DNA of 64,000 nucleotides from Armigeres subalbatus (taxonomy: Eukaryota; Arthropoda; Insecta; Diptera; Culicidae): assembly GCF_024139115.2 (NCBI RefSeq), contig NC_085140.1:430651240-430715239 (forward strand), read 5' to 3'. Position 1 is the stretch's first letter, and each line of letters begins with the position of its first letter. Below, one piece after another: positions 1 through 9,780 of this stretch. The translations under genes and the position numbers were made by a program. Below the pieces are notes generated by a model. It made no database searches. It was not told the DNA's origin and saw only the letters and a list, made by a program, of their open reading frames with translations.

Positions 1-80
1 TGTACTCTCTATTCTTTGCTTCGTGCGAAATAAAAAAAAATCACGCACATGTGCAAGCTTATAATGACACAAACGTGGGG

Positions 81-156
81 TTAGATAGTTAAGATAAATA
101 ATCATATCATTAGTTAGATAAATAATCATATCATTAGTTAGGTAAATAATCATATC
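81..156. repeat. Short tandem repeat, 24-bp unit, about 3 copies
   Basis: The unit ATCATTAGTTAGATAAATAA plus TCAT is repeated about three times with one or two substitutions. It is an AT-rich minisatellite with no coding content. Confidence 0.7.
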
Positions 157-160
157 TAAT

Positions 161-1004
161 AATATACAGGAAATTTTCTATTTTATTCGAAAGGATTCTC
201 AGAAACTGGGGCCTCATAGCGTATCTCCTTTCGACAGCTTTTTCGTACGACAGTTTGCATGGTTTGCTCGTTTCGAGTCGAAGTGCACAATGCCATCCCT
301 GATTTGGTCCTATAGGATTTCTTGAAGACTACTGTTTGCAATTGCTTCAGGATTAAAAACAGAAATTCTTTCATGATCTCTCGCAGATATTTCTAAACAA
401 GGTTTCTTCAGAGATGCCAAAAATCCAAGATGCCTGAATCATGAAATTGGCATACTGCTACACCTGTTTGTATTCACCTTGATTTCATCAAGATTTCTCA
501 AATTAATCCATAGCCTTCCAGCCTTCCAGAAATTACTATTTGCAGTCCTTTAATATTCTCGTTAATAGTAATACGACAAAAGTTTCCCTGAAATTCCTTT
601 GAGTACCTATGCCATCAAAAATTTCTACATGGAATTTGTTTAACATTTATTGATACCCAATTTTTTGAAAAATAAATGTTCAAAATTAGGGTTCATGCAT
701 CGGAATTTCGCTCTCTAGTTTTTGAAACCATGGTTTTGACAACGACGATGGTTTTTGAGATATTGATAGGAATACAGGCGAAGTATAAGATTTTACAAAA
801 CAAGTTCATAGAAGTGCAGTCCATCCAAGTGTGGTCCATCTGATTATATTTCGAAATATGCTGGAATACCGATTCCCGATTTCATATTTTGAATATGATT
901 TTCTTCAGAGATTCCACTTTGTATTCCTTAACGATTCTCTTCACACACGGATAGATGAAATTGCCCAGATATTATTTGAGGTGTTCTACTGGTAATTTAT
1001 TCAA
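161..1004. other. Unassigned AT-rich sequence
   Basis: No transposon terminus, RNA gene or protein similarity was recognised. The only open frame, near 183-374, is short and has no motif. It probably is intergenic or intronic DNA. Confidence 0.4.
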
Positions 1005-1008
1005 GACT

Positions 1009-1136
1009 AGCAGACCCAACGAACTTCGTTTCGCCTAAAATTCATTTCTCTGCTTAGTTCTCGAGTTATGAGAAATTTCTGTTTAATTCGTATGGGAGCC
1101 CCCTTTCCAAAAAGGGAGGGGTCTCGAACCATCTTA
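1009..1136. repeat. Fragment of a dispersed repeat (GGGAGCCCC...GGGGTCTCGAACC type)
   Basis: The text from GCAGACCCAACGAACTTCG to GGGAGGGGTCTCGAACCATC looks like a repeat commonly scattered in mosquito DNA. A diverged piece with the related GAACC / CATCATAAGAACCTTC / CAGACAGACAGAAATT pattern is seen at about 34880-35100. Its class is not recognised and no boundaries were found. Confidence 0.35.
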
Positions 1137-1149
1137 CAAAATCAAAGGA

Positions 1150-3880
1150 TTTTTTGGAGAAATTCCAAAAGGAAACCAGGAAAAAAACCTATAGAAATAA
1201 TAGAACAATTCAGTAATTATTTCAAGAGAATTATGAGATGAACTCTTTGAAGAATTAATAAGAAAATTGTCGACAAATGAATACTCCTGTTAAGAGAATA
1301 TTGATATGGCATTTTCTAAGTATAAACTAAAAAAAATACCTCTTTCTCTAGTTTGCGAAAATCTCCTATGCAATTATATTTCTAAACTCACTATTTAGGC
1401 TTTTTTTAACTCATGCTGTAGCAACGCCATCGATTACACATGGTCTTGCAGCAAAAACAATCCTCGGCAAAAAGTTCGCAGTAATTGACTTTCGGCTAAT
1501 ACAGTTATACATCACCGTGTCAATTACCAGGTGTGGCATTACCTAACGGATGCTGCGAGACTAATTTAATTAGTCTGTTAGACGAGATCAGAAAGGGTGA
1601 TGGTGCAAAGTGGCTGCTTCGCCCTGTCAATTGGCAACTATGAACTTAAATAGCTTCTTTCCGATATGCATGGAATTATTAATTTGAAACAACCCTTTTT
1701 GCCTTTCTCTTACAACAAAGTTGTACGGAAAAGTTATCATTTTACTCCATTTTTGTGTGTGTGCACAAAAGCAAAGAGAATCATTGGTTAACGTTTCATA
1801 TAGTAACCTTTAATCGATTTGCTCGCAGTAAGTTGCATTCGACAGAAGGCAAAGCCTAGTTGATCACTATTGAATTTGATAACGATTAACATTCTTATCT
1901 TGTATTTTCGAAATCTATTCATTCAATCCAACAACTTTCGAAGCCAATGATCAGCTACATCAACAATGAACCATTCCGGTCTGCTCCAATTTGCTTTGTG
2001 TAATAATCGTCATAATCAGTCCGGTGGCCATAATACACCGCACAAACGTAATCTGACATGAATATTTTATGATTAATGACACTTTATGCTCGCACTAAAC
2101 AGCAACAATTAGAGTATCTGCTGGATGTTGTTGCCAACCAACGTGGATAACAGCAGAAACCGAGCTCCATAAATAATAATCAGTGCGCACGGCTACCGGA
2201 ACTACTCGGGGAAAAAGTATCAAACATGGGCTGGACATTTAATTATTCATCCCTTCCGATATGGCTCAGTGGACCACGGATTGGTAAATCGCAATAACTT
2301 ATCCGCCTCCGAAGTGAGATTATCGCTATAATTTCAGTCGGGAGTGGGTGGCCGGAGAATGAGTTCCGCTGGGTGGGAAGGCCTATTGTATGCCCCCCCA
2401 TTCATTACGAATTAGTTACGTACATCATGTCATCGGGAGGATCAGCTGTGTTTGCATTAAGCCTCTATCAGCTAATTGAAGTCCAATCGACGCTGATTTC
2501 AAAAGTGCGAAGCGAGCTCATCGGATTTGAGGAAATCGGTTATATATTTTCACTTAATTCATTGGGAGCTACCGGAAGCGCGCTGGAGAACGAATTTTCA
2601 CCACAGCCCGAGCATAAATTATGGATGTATGCTTTCGGTTAAAATTGGCTTCGCTGACTTCACATTCACATAAACAAAAAAACCGTTAAAGTGTGAGCGA
2701 AAGGAAGAGTATAGTGCTGTGATCACAGTGCCCGTGCATTAGAATTCACCGGCGAATCCCTTATTGCCTATTTGTGGCCAACCGTGATGACGTGCGTTCG
2801 CCTCTACCAGTTTCAGTTGGGTTTTACCGAGCGAGATATATGACCCGGTTGGCTGGATAAAACACATCTTCGACCAGGAGAATATAGATGAAGGTGCGTG
2901 TAGAGGCAATGAAGTCTCCACCAAAGTGTATCTTGGGGAGAACCTAAATTTATCGCTTCCTTTTCGGTGCTAGTCTTGAATTGGTTTGTGACAAAACTTC
3001 CTCCAGGCATTTTTTTATATTTCTAGCTTAACGCTGGTAGATACTTTTTCCTATTTACTTCAATAACGTCATTGGAGATGAAGAAGTCATAAATGCGGTA
3101 TCTTTACACAAAAGTTTCAGACATTACTCACAACAAGCGTAATAGGGCTAGAGGGAATTATAATTAGCTTTTAATAGCATAAACCCAATAAATACAAATT
3201 TAAGTCTTCCAATCTACTCCGAAGAGCTGTTTTTCTAAAGCAAAAGAGAAAAACAAATTAATATCATGTTGTATTAGCAGTTTGTCGAACATAAGCTGCT
3301 GTATACTAAGATCAGGGTATTGTTAAAATTATTATTGCTATTATAATTTTGTTGCCAGAAAAATTCATTATCTCAATTAGGGGGAAATCCCCCAGCGCCT
3401 GACACCTCCTAATACCGGAAACTTCTGAAAACGAAACTTGCAGCGGTCCCTTCACCATCTTATGTAGTACGGAAAGAAGTTTCTAGAAAGCTCTTTACCT
3501 GCATAAAATATCAAATCCTCATGTGATGTACCGACAGATATTCAATTTTCAAAAAAGAGCTAACCGCAGTGGAGGTTGGTACTCAGATTCTGATGGCTTC
3601 ACCGCAAACGTGACTTTTAAGTGGTCTTGTTGAGTAGGAGTTATCACGCCTATCCATTTCGAAACATGTGCTGTGCATATGCACAGTAAAGTGATTCAGC
3701 AAATTTTTTTCGTACGGTCGAGTTTCCGAAAAATCTGCAATTATTTTTTTGTAAATTGGTTGCATTGAATAGTGGGTTCAAAAGTTGTGGCCAAAATACA
3801 TGTTTTACGCCAAAAATTAATTTAAAAAAATTGCCAATTTTTGAAGCTTTTATTCTTATTATTTATTTTATTTTATTCAC
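1150..3880. other. Unassigned, possibly single-copy host DNA
   Basis: This 2.7-kb stretch shows no repeat or transposon signature. It holds one 89-codon frame (2373-2642, plus) without any recognisable domain. Base composition is less extreme near 1400-1650 and 2150-2450, which fits intron or intergenic host sequence. No splice-site or promoter call is possible by eye. Confidence 0.35.
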
Positions 3881-4001
3881 CTTAAGGTGAAGGTGGGTTG
3901 AGTACCAAAACAAAGCTTTGAAAGTATTGGTACAATAAAAACTGTCATATACTTTAGTAGTATTAGTGTCGTATTTATATAAAAAAAACATAAAATATTA
4001 G

Positions 4002-4422
4002 TAGGGTGGTTCAAAAAACGACCCAGCTCCAACACGCTCACTCGATTCCATCCCATGCTCCGAGTGGTCTCCAAAAAACGAATTGAACAAAAACTGGCGG
4101 AAAGAGAACCCACATAGCTGAAAGCAGCATTCCAGAGACTGGACGAAAATGGACGAAAATGGACACTGAACGAAAATCGCACCGCAGGAAAGATCCATTA
4201 AAAATCCAGTCATAAGGTCTCCCCCCTCGCCAGCGCCCAATGACGGTTTGCCACAATGTAAAATGTAAAATTCAACCTCGCCATATGTACTGTCATACAA
4301 ACCTGAAACGACCTGTGCACGATAAGCCCCTATTCAAACTGACCCAAACCATCGGACGACACCCAAAATATGATACATAATCGACTGAGTCTAGCAGAGC
4401 AAATTCATTTTTGAGCCACCCT
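4002..4422. mobile_element. MITE with TAGGGTGGTTCAAAA termini
   Basis: The left end TAGGGTGGTTCAAAAA at 4002 is mirrored by TTTTTGAGCCACCCTA ending at 4422, an imperfect terminal inverted repeat about 15 bp long. A second copy of the left end starts at 34501 and stays alignable for about 70 bp, through an ATTCGATTC / CTCATACTCCGA-like block. There is no coding sequence. The target duplication is ambiguous (TAG or TTA). Confidence 0.6.
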
Positions 4423-4563
4423 AGTTATTAGTTTGCTGCTATCGGTAGTATAAACTGCTATTTTTGATAAGAAAATTATTTTGAGCTTTTTAGTGGAATG
4501 TTTTCACCTGTCATAAGACGAGTTTATACAATCCCATTGAATTCCACCACTTAATTGTATCTT

Positions 4564-4609
4564 GACAGATACGTATTTCGACCTCAACAGTAAGGCCGTC
4601 TTCAGTGTC
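4564..4609 (-). ncRNA. Hammerhead-ribozyme-like motif in Penelope pLTR
   Basis: Read on the minus strand the 46 nt give, in order: GACA (stem I), CTGAAGA (core CUGANGA), one extra C, GGCCTT, loop ACTGTT, GAGGTC (stem II), GAAA, TAC/GTA (stem III with no loop), TC (cleavage dinucleotide) and TGTC (stem I). Hammerhead motifs in Penelope-like elements are established. The extra C after A9 and the loopless stem III make activity uncertain; dimeric folding is possible. Confidence 0.55.
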
Positions 4610-4650
4610 TCGTACTTGACTCGACTCGAGTCAAGTCGAGTCAAGTACGA

Positions 4651-4696
4651 GACACTGAAGACGGCCTTACTGTTGAGGTCGAAATACGTATCTGTC
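4651..4696 (+). ncRNA. Hammerhead-ribozyme-like motif, second arm
   Basis: Same 46-nt motif on the plus strand, in the right arm of the inverted pair. Core CTGAAGA, GAAA and the UC cleavage position are all unchanged from the minus-strand partner, so the insertion carries two opposed ribozyme-like units. Confidence 0.55.
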
Positions 4697-4776
4697 AAGA
4701 TACAATTTAGTGGTGGAATTCAATGGGATTGTATAAACTCGTCTTATGACAGGTGCTATTTTTGCCCGAAAAAAAA

Positions 4777-4841
4777 CGATTAAAAACTGATCGCGGAGCG
4801 GTACCGGTGTTTACATTCGCTCCGCGATCAGTTTTTAATCG
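4777..4841. repeat. Perfect 24-bp inverted repeat (hairpin), 17-nt spacer
   Basis: CGATTAAAAACTGATCGCGG plus AGCG (4777-4800) is repeated exactly as its reverse complement at 4818-4841 around a 17-nt spacer containing GTACCGGTG. It lies just outside the Penelope insertion. No element family was recognised. A transcript would form a very stable stem. Confidence 0.8.
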
Positions 4842-4849
4842 CTTATGTG

Positions 4850-5569
4850 TGGAGAAGTGAGTAAAAACTTGATTTTTCCAATGCCCTTTGAGAAGAAGTG
4901 AAGTGCAGTGATAACCCCACCAAATCGCGAAAGGCCAATTAATTGGCACAAAACTGCTGATTTATGATATAATTCTAGCCAAAATACATAGGACCCTTTG
5001 GAGAAACATGTTAATTATCACGGGAAGTGAATAAATATGCTGTGAACAGGTTAGTAATTTGAATATTAAACTTTTGTTCGATGCTGTTCGATGAATTCGA
5101 ATGTTGGTGGAAGAGGAGTGCGGGAGGTGTGGGGTTGACCCGTGGAAGGTCTAGTGCCATATTGACTGCCATCGTTGTACTCTTCCAACTATGTCCTTAA
5201 TAGCATTTGACGTGGAATCCTGTTCTATTGTGTGTTATTGAAAATTGGAGGTTAAATACCAAACCTAAACGATTTCATCGCCGCAAGCAATGAGTCTATC
5301 AGCGTTGAGTCACTACAGGCAATGGCCCATTACTCATTACTACAAGAGATCGAGGAATCCTCTGCATCTCCGTGAGCGCCACGGGAAATAAATAGTTGGT
5401 TAGTTAAGAAGGTGATTCACAAGAAATCACCTTGGTAAGTGACGAAGTTATTTTGTTAACACACAGGCGAAAACAGAGTTTTCATATCAATCTAACGCGA
5501 AATCAACCCTCTTCGATATATAATGAACTTCTACAACACGACAGTAATGAAGTCTTGTTATAGGAAAAT
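4850..5569. other. Unassigned sequence
   Basis: No gene or transposon end recognised. A small 9-bp hairpin (AAGGTGATT ... AATCACCTT) lies near 5409-5434. Confidence 0.35.
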
Positions 5570-5577
5570 TCACTTCA

Positions 5578-6772
5578 TTTATTTATTAATTTATTCATAC
5601 TAAGGCCGAAGTGGCCTATGCGGTATATAAGAGTCTTCTCCATTCGGCTCGGTCCATGGCTACACGTCGCCAACCACGCAGTCTACGGAGGGTCCGCAAG
5701 TCATCTTCCACCTAATCGATCCACCTTGTCCGCTGCGCACCTCGCCTTCTTGTGCCCATCGGATCGTTGTCGAGAACCATTTTCACCGGGTTATTGTCCG
5801 ACATTCTGGCTACGTGCCCGGCCCACCGCAGTCTTCCGATTTTCGCGGTGTGAACGATGGATGGTTCTCCCAACAGCTGATGCAACTCGTGGTTCATTCG
5901 CATCCTCCACGTACCGTCCGCCATCTGCACCCCACCGTAGATGGTACGCAGCACTTTCCTTTCGAAAACTCCGAGTGCGCGTTGGTCCTCCACGAGCATC
6001 GTCAAGGTCTCGTGTCCGTAGAGGACTACCGGTCTAATGAGCGTTTTGTAGATTGTCAGTTTGGTACGGCGGCGAACTCTATTCGATCGGAGCGTCTTGC
6101 GAAGTCCAAAGTATGTACGATTTCCAGCCACTATGCGTCTCCGAATGTCTCTGCTGGTATCATTTTCTGCAGTCACCAGTGAGCCCAAGTACACAAATTC
6201 TTCTACCACCTCGATTTCGTCACCACCGATGCCAACTCGCGTTGGGTGGCTCACATTGTCTTCTCTTGAACCTCTTCCTATCATGTACTTCGTCTTCGAC
6301 GTGTTGATGACTAGTCCGATCCGCTTGGCTTCCCTCTTCAGTCTGATGTAGGCTTCCTCCATCTTCTCAAAGTTACGTGCCATAATATCTATGTCGTCGG
6401 CGAAGCCAAATAGCTGGACGGTCTTATTGAAAATTGTATCACTCGTGTTAATCCCTGCTCTTCGTATTACCCCTTCCAAAGCGATGTTGAATAGCAAACA
6501 CGAAAGACCATCACCTTGCCGTAACCCTCTGCGGGTTTCGAAGGGACTCGAGAATGCCCCTGAAACACGAACTACGCACATCACCGTGATCCATCGTCGC
6601 TTTGATCAACCGTGTCAGTTTATCCGGAGATCCGTTTTCGTGCATTAGCTGCCATAGCTGGTCCCGATCGATTGTATCATATGCGGCTTTGAAGTCGATG
6701 AATAGATGATGTGTGGGCACGTTGTATTCGCGGCATTTCTGCAGTACTTGGCGAATGGCGAACACACTGAAA
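5578..6772 (-). mobile_element. 5'-truncated RTE-clade LINE
   Basis: The element runs on the minus strand. Its 3' end is a short UTR ending in AATAAATAAAT-like tail next to GGCCTTAG, and it is cut at its 5' end at 6772 inside the reverse transcriptase. The flanks share TCACTTCA at 5570-5577 and 6773-6780, an 8-bp target duplication. The longer relative at 52641-60685 has the same 3' end and protein. A very short 3' UTR with a simple-repeat tail is typical of the RTE clade. Confidence 0.85.
5712..6765 (-). pseudogene. RTE reverse transcriptase fragment, frameshifted
   Basis: Two overlapping minus-strand frames (6765-6511 and 6584-5712) encode the C-terminal two thirds of a LINE reverse transcriptase. 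The upstream frame has the finger/palm block with DFKAAYDTIDRDQLW, and the downstream frame has RRGLRQGDGLS, the catalytic FADD motif and the C-terminal thumb (LYGHETL, WAGHVARM). Compared with the copy at 52.6-54.9 kb, a small insertion near 6585-6590 breaks the frame in the palm domain. The N-terminal endonuclease is absent because of 5' truncation. The product is dead. Confidence 0.85.
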
Positions 6773-6846
6773 TCACTTCAATAAAGATCTTAAAAAAAAG
6801 ATTTACGACATGATCGATCCTGCACTAATACATTTTCTGCTCTTCG

Positions 6847-7380
6847 ATGCAGAAATCAAATTTTTCGGACGAATCGCGTCGGGTGGTAATAGAACGTAGG
6901 AAGGCTCTCCGATTTTTTTGGAGACTCCTAGCCAGTCATCCAAGAAACAAACATACAGATAACTACGAGTGCCGTGCCGTCATCCAAGAAGCAATAAAAA
7001 AGCAATGGAAGAACTCGGCCCAAGTCACCGCCGCTGAACTGTGGAGGGAAGTAAACGCTTTCAGTGGCAAGCAGGGTTGTAAATATTCAGCAGCACGGCA
7101 TGAAGATGATGTTTTTATTTCATTTTTATATTTTCTTCCTTCCTTGAAATCGATCTCACATTCCCGAAGAGGGAGAGGAGTAAACAACAGAACTCAAATG
7201 ACCCAGTGCACCAGGAATATGAAATTCACCAAAGTAAAATGCGTTAAAATGGACCACTCACATTCATGCAGCAGAGCACGAAGTGAGCAGCCTATCAGAG
7301 CGACTTGTGTTGGGTTGAATGGTAAATTGAATGTTTGGTGCTGGAATGATTTTTTGGGTGTCCTACAGTCGCACTCATGA
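6847..7380 (+). CDS. Unassigned 177-codon ORF, possibly a LINE linker remnant
   Basis: The frame is open for 177 codons. The first 75 residues are basic and helical (ERRKALRFFWRLL, EAIKKQWKNSAQ) and faintly resemble the linker between endonuclease and reverse transcriptase in I- or Jockey-type LINEs. The rest has no recognisable pattern. It lies directly beside the truncated RTE insertion. No upstream promoter or splice context was recognised. It may be chance; I would not call it a host gene. Confidence 0.2.
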   Translation: MQKSNFSDESRRVVIERRKALRFFWRLLASHPRNKHTDNYECRAVIQEAIKKQWKNSAQVTAAELWREVNAFSGKQGCKYSAARHEDDVFISFLYFLPSLKSISHSRRGRGVNNRTQMTQCTRNMKFTKVKCVKMDHSHSCSRARSEQPIRATCVGLNGKLNVWCWNDFLGVLQSHS

Positions 7381-7589
7381 CGGCGGCGATGAGATTGACC
7401 GGAGAATATGCTGAGATCCATGTTTTTCATTGCATTGACTTTGACATATTTCAACCCTGATGGCAAGTGTAGTTTTCCCCCATCCACCTTGACTTTTAAG
7501 ATCGCACTATATCAGACCCTCCGTTGCTTCACTTTTCGCGATTCATCACCACCAGATCCTGCTCCCTCCCGAACTTTCAAGTCCCACCG

Positions 7590-8235
7590 GATAAAGAAAT
7601 TTCCGAAGGAATTCTTCAATAAATTTTCGAAGAAATTCCTATACGAATTTTTTAAGGAATTCCTCAAAGAATTGCTGATTAAACTCCAAAAGGAATTTTC
7701 CGTACGCATTTTCGGAGTAATTCCTGCAAAAAAATCCGGAGCTATTTCCAAAGACATTTCAAAACAAAGACTTAAGGCATTTTTAAACATTTCCTTGAGT
7801 AATTTTCGAAGGAATTCCTGGAGGAAGTTCTAAAGGAGATCCTGAAAGAAAACCAGAAAGAATTCTAAAAATTTATTTTTTGAAATAACATCTGGACGCA
7901 TTTTTGAATTAATTTCCAGAGGTTTCTCCAAAGAAATACCCAGAATAATTTGCGAAGGAATGCCTGGAGAAATGTCCAAAGAATTTCTGGAAGAGTTTAA
8001 GAAACAATGGAGAAATTTTCTAAAGAATTTCTTGACGTAGTTACAAAACAATGTCTGGAAGATTTTCCGAAAGATTTTCTGAATGAATTTCTGATATGAC
8101 ACTTAGATGAATGTTCCAATACATTTCTGGAGGAATTTCCGATGGAACTTCTTAAGAAAATTCCCAAGAAATCGAAGAAAATTGGAGTTTCTAGAGAGTT
8201 TTCCAACCAATTTCTAAACAATTTCAAGACAATAA
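7590..8235. repeat. Degenerate GGAATTCC-type array
   Basis: Roughly every 25-30 bp a variant of GAAGGAATTTC / GGAATTCCTG recurs, with heavy substitution. The array gives false ORFs rich in Asn, Ser, Phe, Lys and Glu on both strands. The same sequence type fills other blocks in the window (13.7-14.3, 15.2-18.0, 26.0-26.4, 29.8-32.6 kb). Confidence 0.65.
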
Positions 8236-8321
8236 AAAAAATTCAAATTTCGCTTTATTTGAAACTACCTGAAAACGTTTAAGCTGAATAATCACTTAAC
8301 TAATGAGCTCCTCTGACTGCT

Positions 8322-8392
8322 GACGCCAAATTATCAATGACGCCAAAATTGCTGGAGCCCCACCATAACCAGAACTCTGACATCATCAGTGG
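8322..8392. repeat. Dispersed repeat, inverted partner of 14640-14743
   Basis: The block with CACCATAACCAGAACTCTG and GACGCCAAA matches the reverse complement of the block at 14640-14743 with moderate divergence. Unclassified family. Confidence 0.5.
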
Positions 8393-8395
8393 TCA

Positions 8396-9780
8396 CGATA
8401 TCATGCAACACATCTCCTCACAACAAAGTTGTAATTAGTTCGACTGGGCATTGATGCATTGAAAGGGCTTTCGTTATGCAGCACACCAAATTGAATTCAA
8501 CTTAATTCCCAGGGAATCGCACTGGATGATGATTCGGTCTTAAAATGATAAAAAATTGAATACTAGAATAAAAGATGGGCGGAAATGCCATATTGTTTCC
8601 AATCGAACCGTCAAACTCGGTTCCAATTCAATATATTTAAAAAAACTGTTCATTTACATTTACAGCATTTTATGTTTACATTTTTTATACAAGCTAAATA
8701 TTCAAGTGATGACAGTTTTATTCTCCCGATTTCCATTGTGACATTTCTTTACTTCCCCGGTCTGTGATCTGCTAATAGAAATGCTGGGTGACCAGAAAAT
8801 CGACAAAGATCCAGTTCTTATTATTATATTCGTACTCATCGATTGATCTGCCCGATGGCTTGGAATGTGAATATAACATCAAAAATTCAAATTGCAGAGT
8901 CAAGTAACATTATGACTCATTTTAACCATTTCTCATTCGCGCAAATAAATTCGTGCAAGAAATACGTTTAAATTCTTTAGAATAAACATGTTAACTCCCT
9001 TGCATCATCCAAGACCTGCGGTAACTTATTTCCACTGTACATAATTCAATGGAATATTCACGGAACAGTGCTAGTTGCTTTTTTGAACTGCTGCGACCTT
9101 TCGAAGAATTTACACGAATTATTAGCTTCAGAGATCCGTTTCCAAAGTGATTCCATATGTTGCAGGAACACATAGAAATGAAACCTACAAAAAACTTATT
9201 GACAAATTTTAATAACTGAGAAGTATACGCTCGATCATAATGAGCCATATACCAAAACGACCAAGCTTTCCCCATCCTCCACTAAAATGGATTCTTGAGA
9301 ATAATTGAAATTCTTACTTTGACTCCTGCTTACACTGATCGGTTTCTCCATACTAAATTCAAAAATGTACAACTTTTACTCAAAATCCTTTGTGCGTATC
9401 AATTTAAGAAAAATGAGAAGAAAAAAAACAAATGAAACAACAAAAACTACCCAAAAATGAAATGTTCGAAGAATTGCTTCTGCAAGTACTTTACGGTTTA
9501 AGGAAAAAAAATGGATAGCGTATGAATAAGTAGGTCGTTACAAAGACAAAATAATACTCGCTCAGGGACGCACCCGATGAGATCAAACAAGCAGATAGGA
9601 AAAGCGAGGAATGTCGGCATCAATTAATGTGATGAGCGTTTATTTGGCGGTTTTCCTCGCGGCAAAAACTTTTGCCTTCTTGTGAAGTTTTCCGGAGATA
9701 GATACGCTAAGTTTTCAAAGCAGGCTCGTGGGGCGGGTGGCGTGCAATGGTGCTAAAATATACGTGGGTGGACATGGAAA
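8396..9780. other. Unassigned sequence
   Basis: No transposon ends, RNA genes or protein motifs recognised. ORFs in this stretch are below 100 codons and featureless. Confidence 0.35.

Larger units (their letters stand above)
4467..4753. mobile_element. Penelope terminal-repeat (pLTR) inverted pair with extension
   Basis: Two copies of one terminal sequence lie head to head. Positions 4505-4628 are the reverse complement of about 4629-4755, and the centre carries repeated TCGAG/TCGAC. Only the left side has an extra block of about 35 bp (GATAAGAAAATTATTTTGAG...). A short one-sided extension of about 34 bp beside inverted pLTRs is a known Penelope trait. The whole is flanked by TGCTATTTTTG at 4456-4466 and 4754-4764, an 11-bp target duplication. 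The same terminal sequence sits next to a real Penelope coding region at 18667-18835, which assigns the family. No coding capacity. Confidence 0.75.

Noticed and set aside
4666..4696. Alternative hammerhead register using CTGTTGAGGTCGAAA
   Set aside because: It breaks the invariant A6 of the core, leaves a two-pair stem II without a loop and gives no stem I. The CTGAAGA register fits far better.
4504..4783. Twin ORFs on both strands with nearly identical protein (also 41488-41719)
   Set aside because: They are the two arms of inverted Penelope terminal repeats. Identity comes from the palindrome, not from coding selection.
5409..5434. 9-bp hairpin AAGGTGATT/AATCACCTT as regulatory site
   Set aside because: Such short palindromes are expected by chance; no context supports a role.
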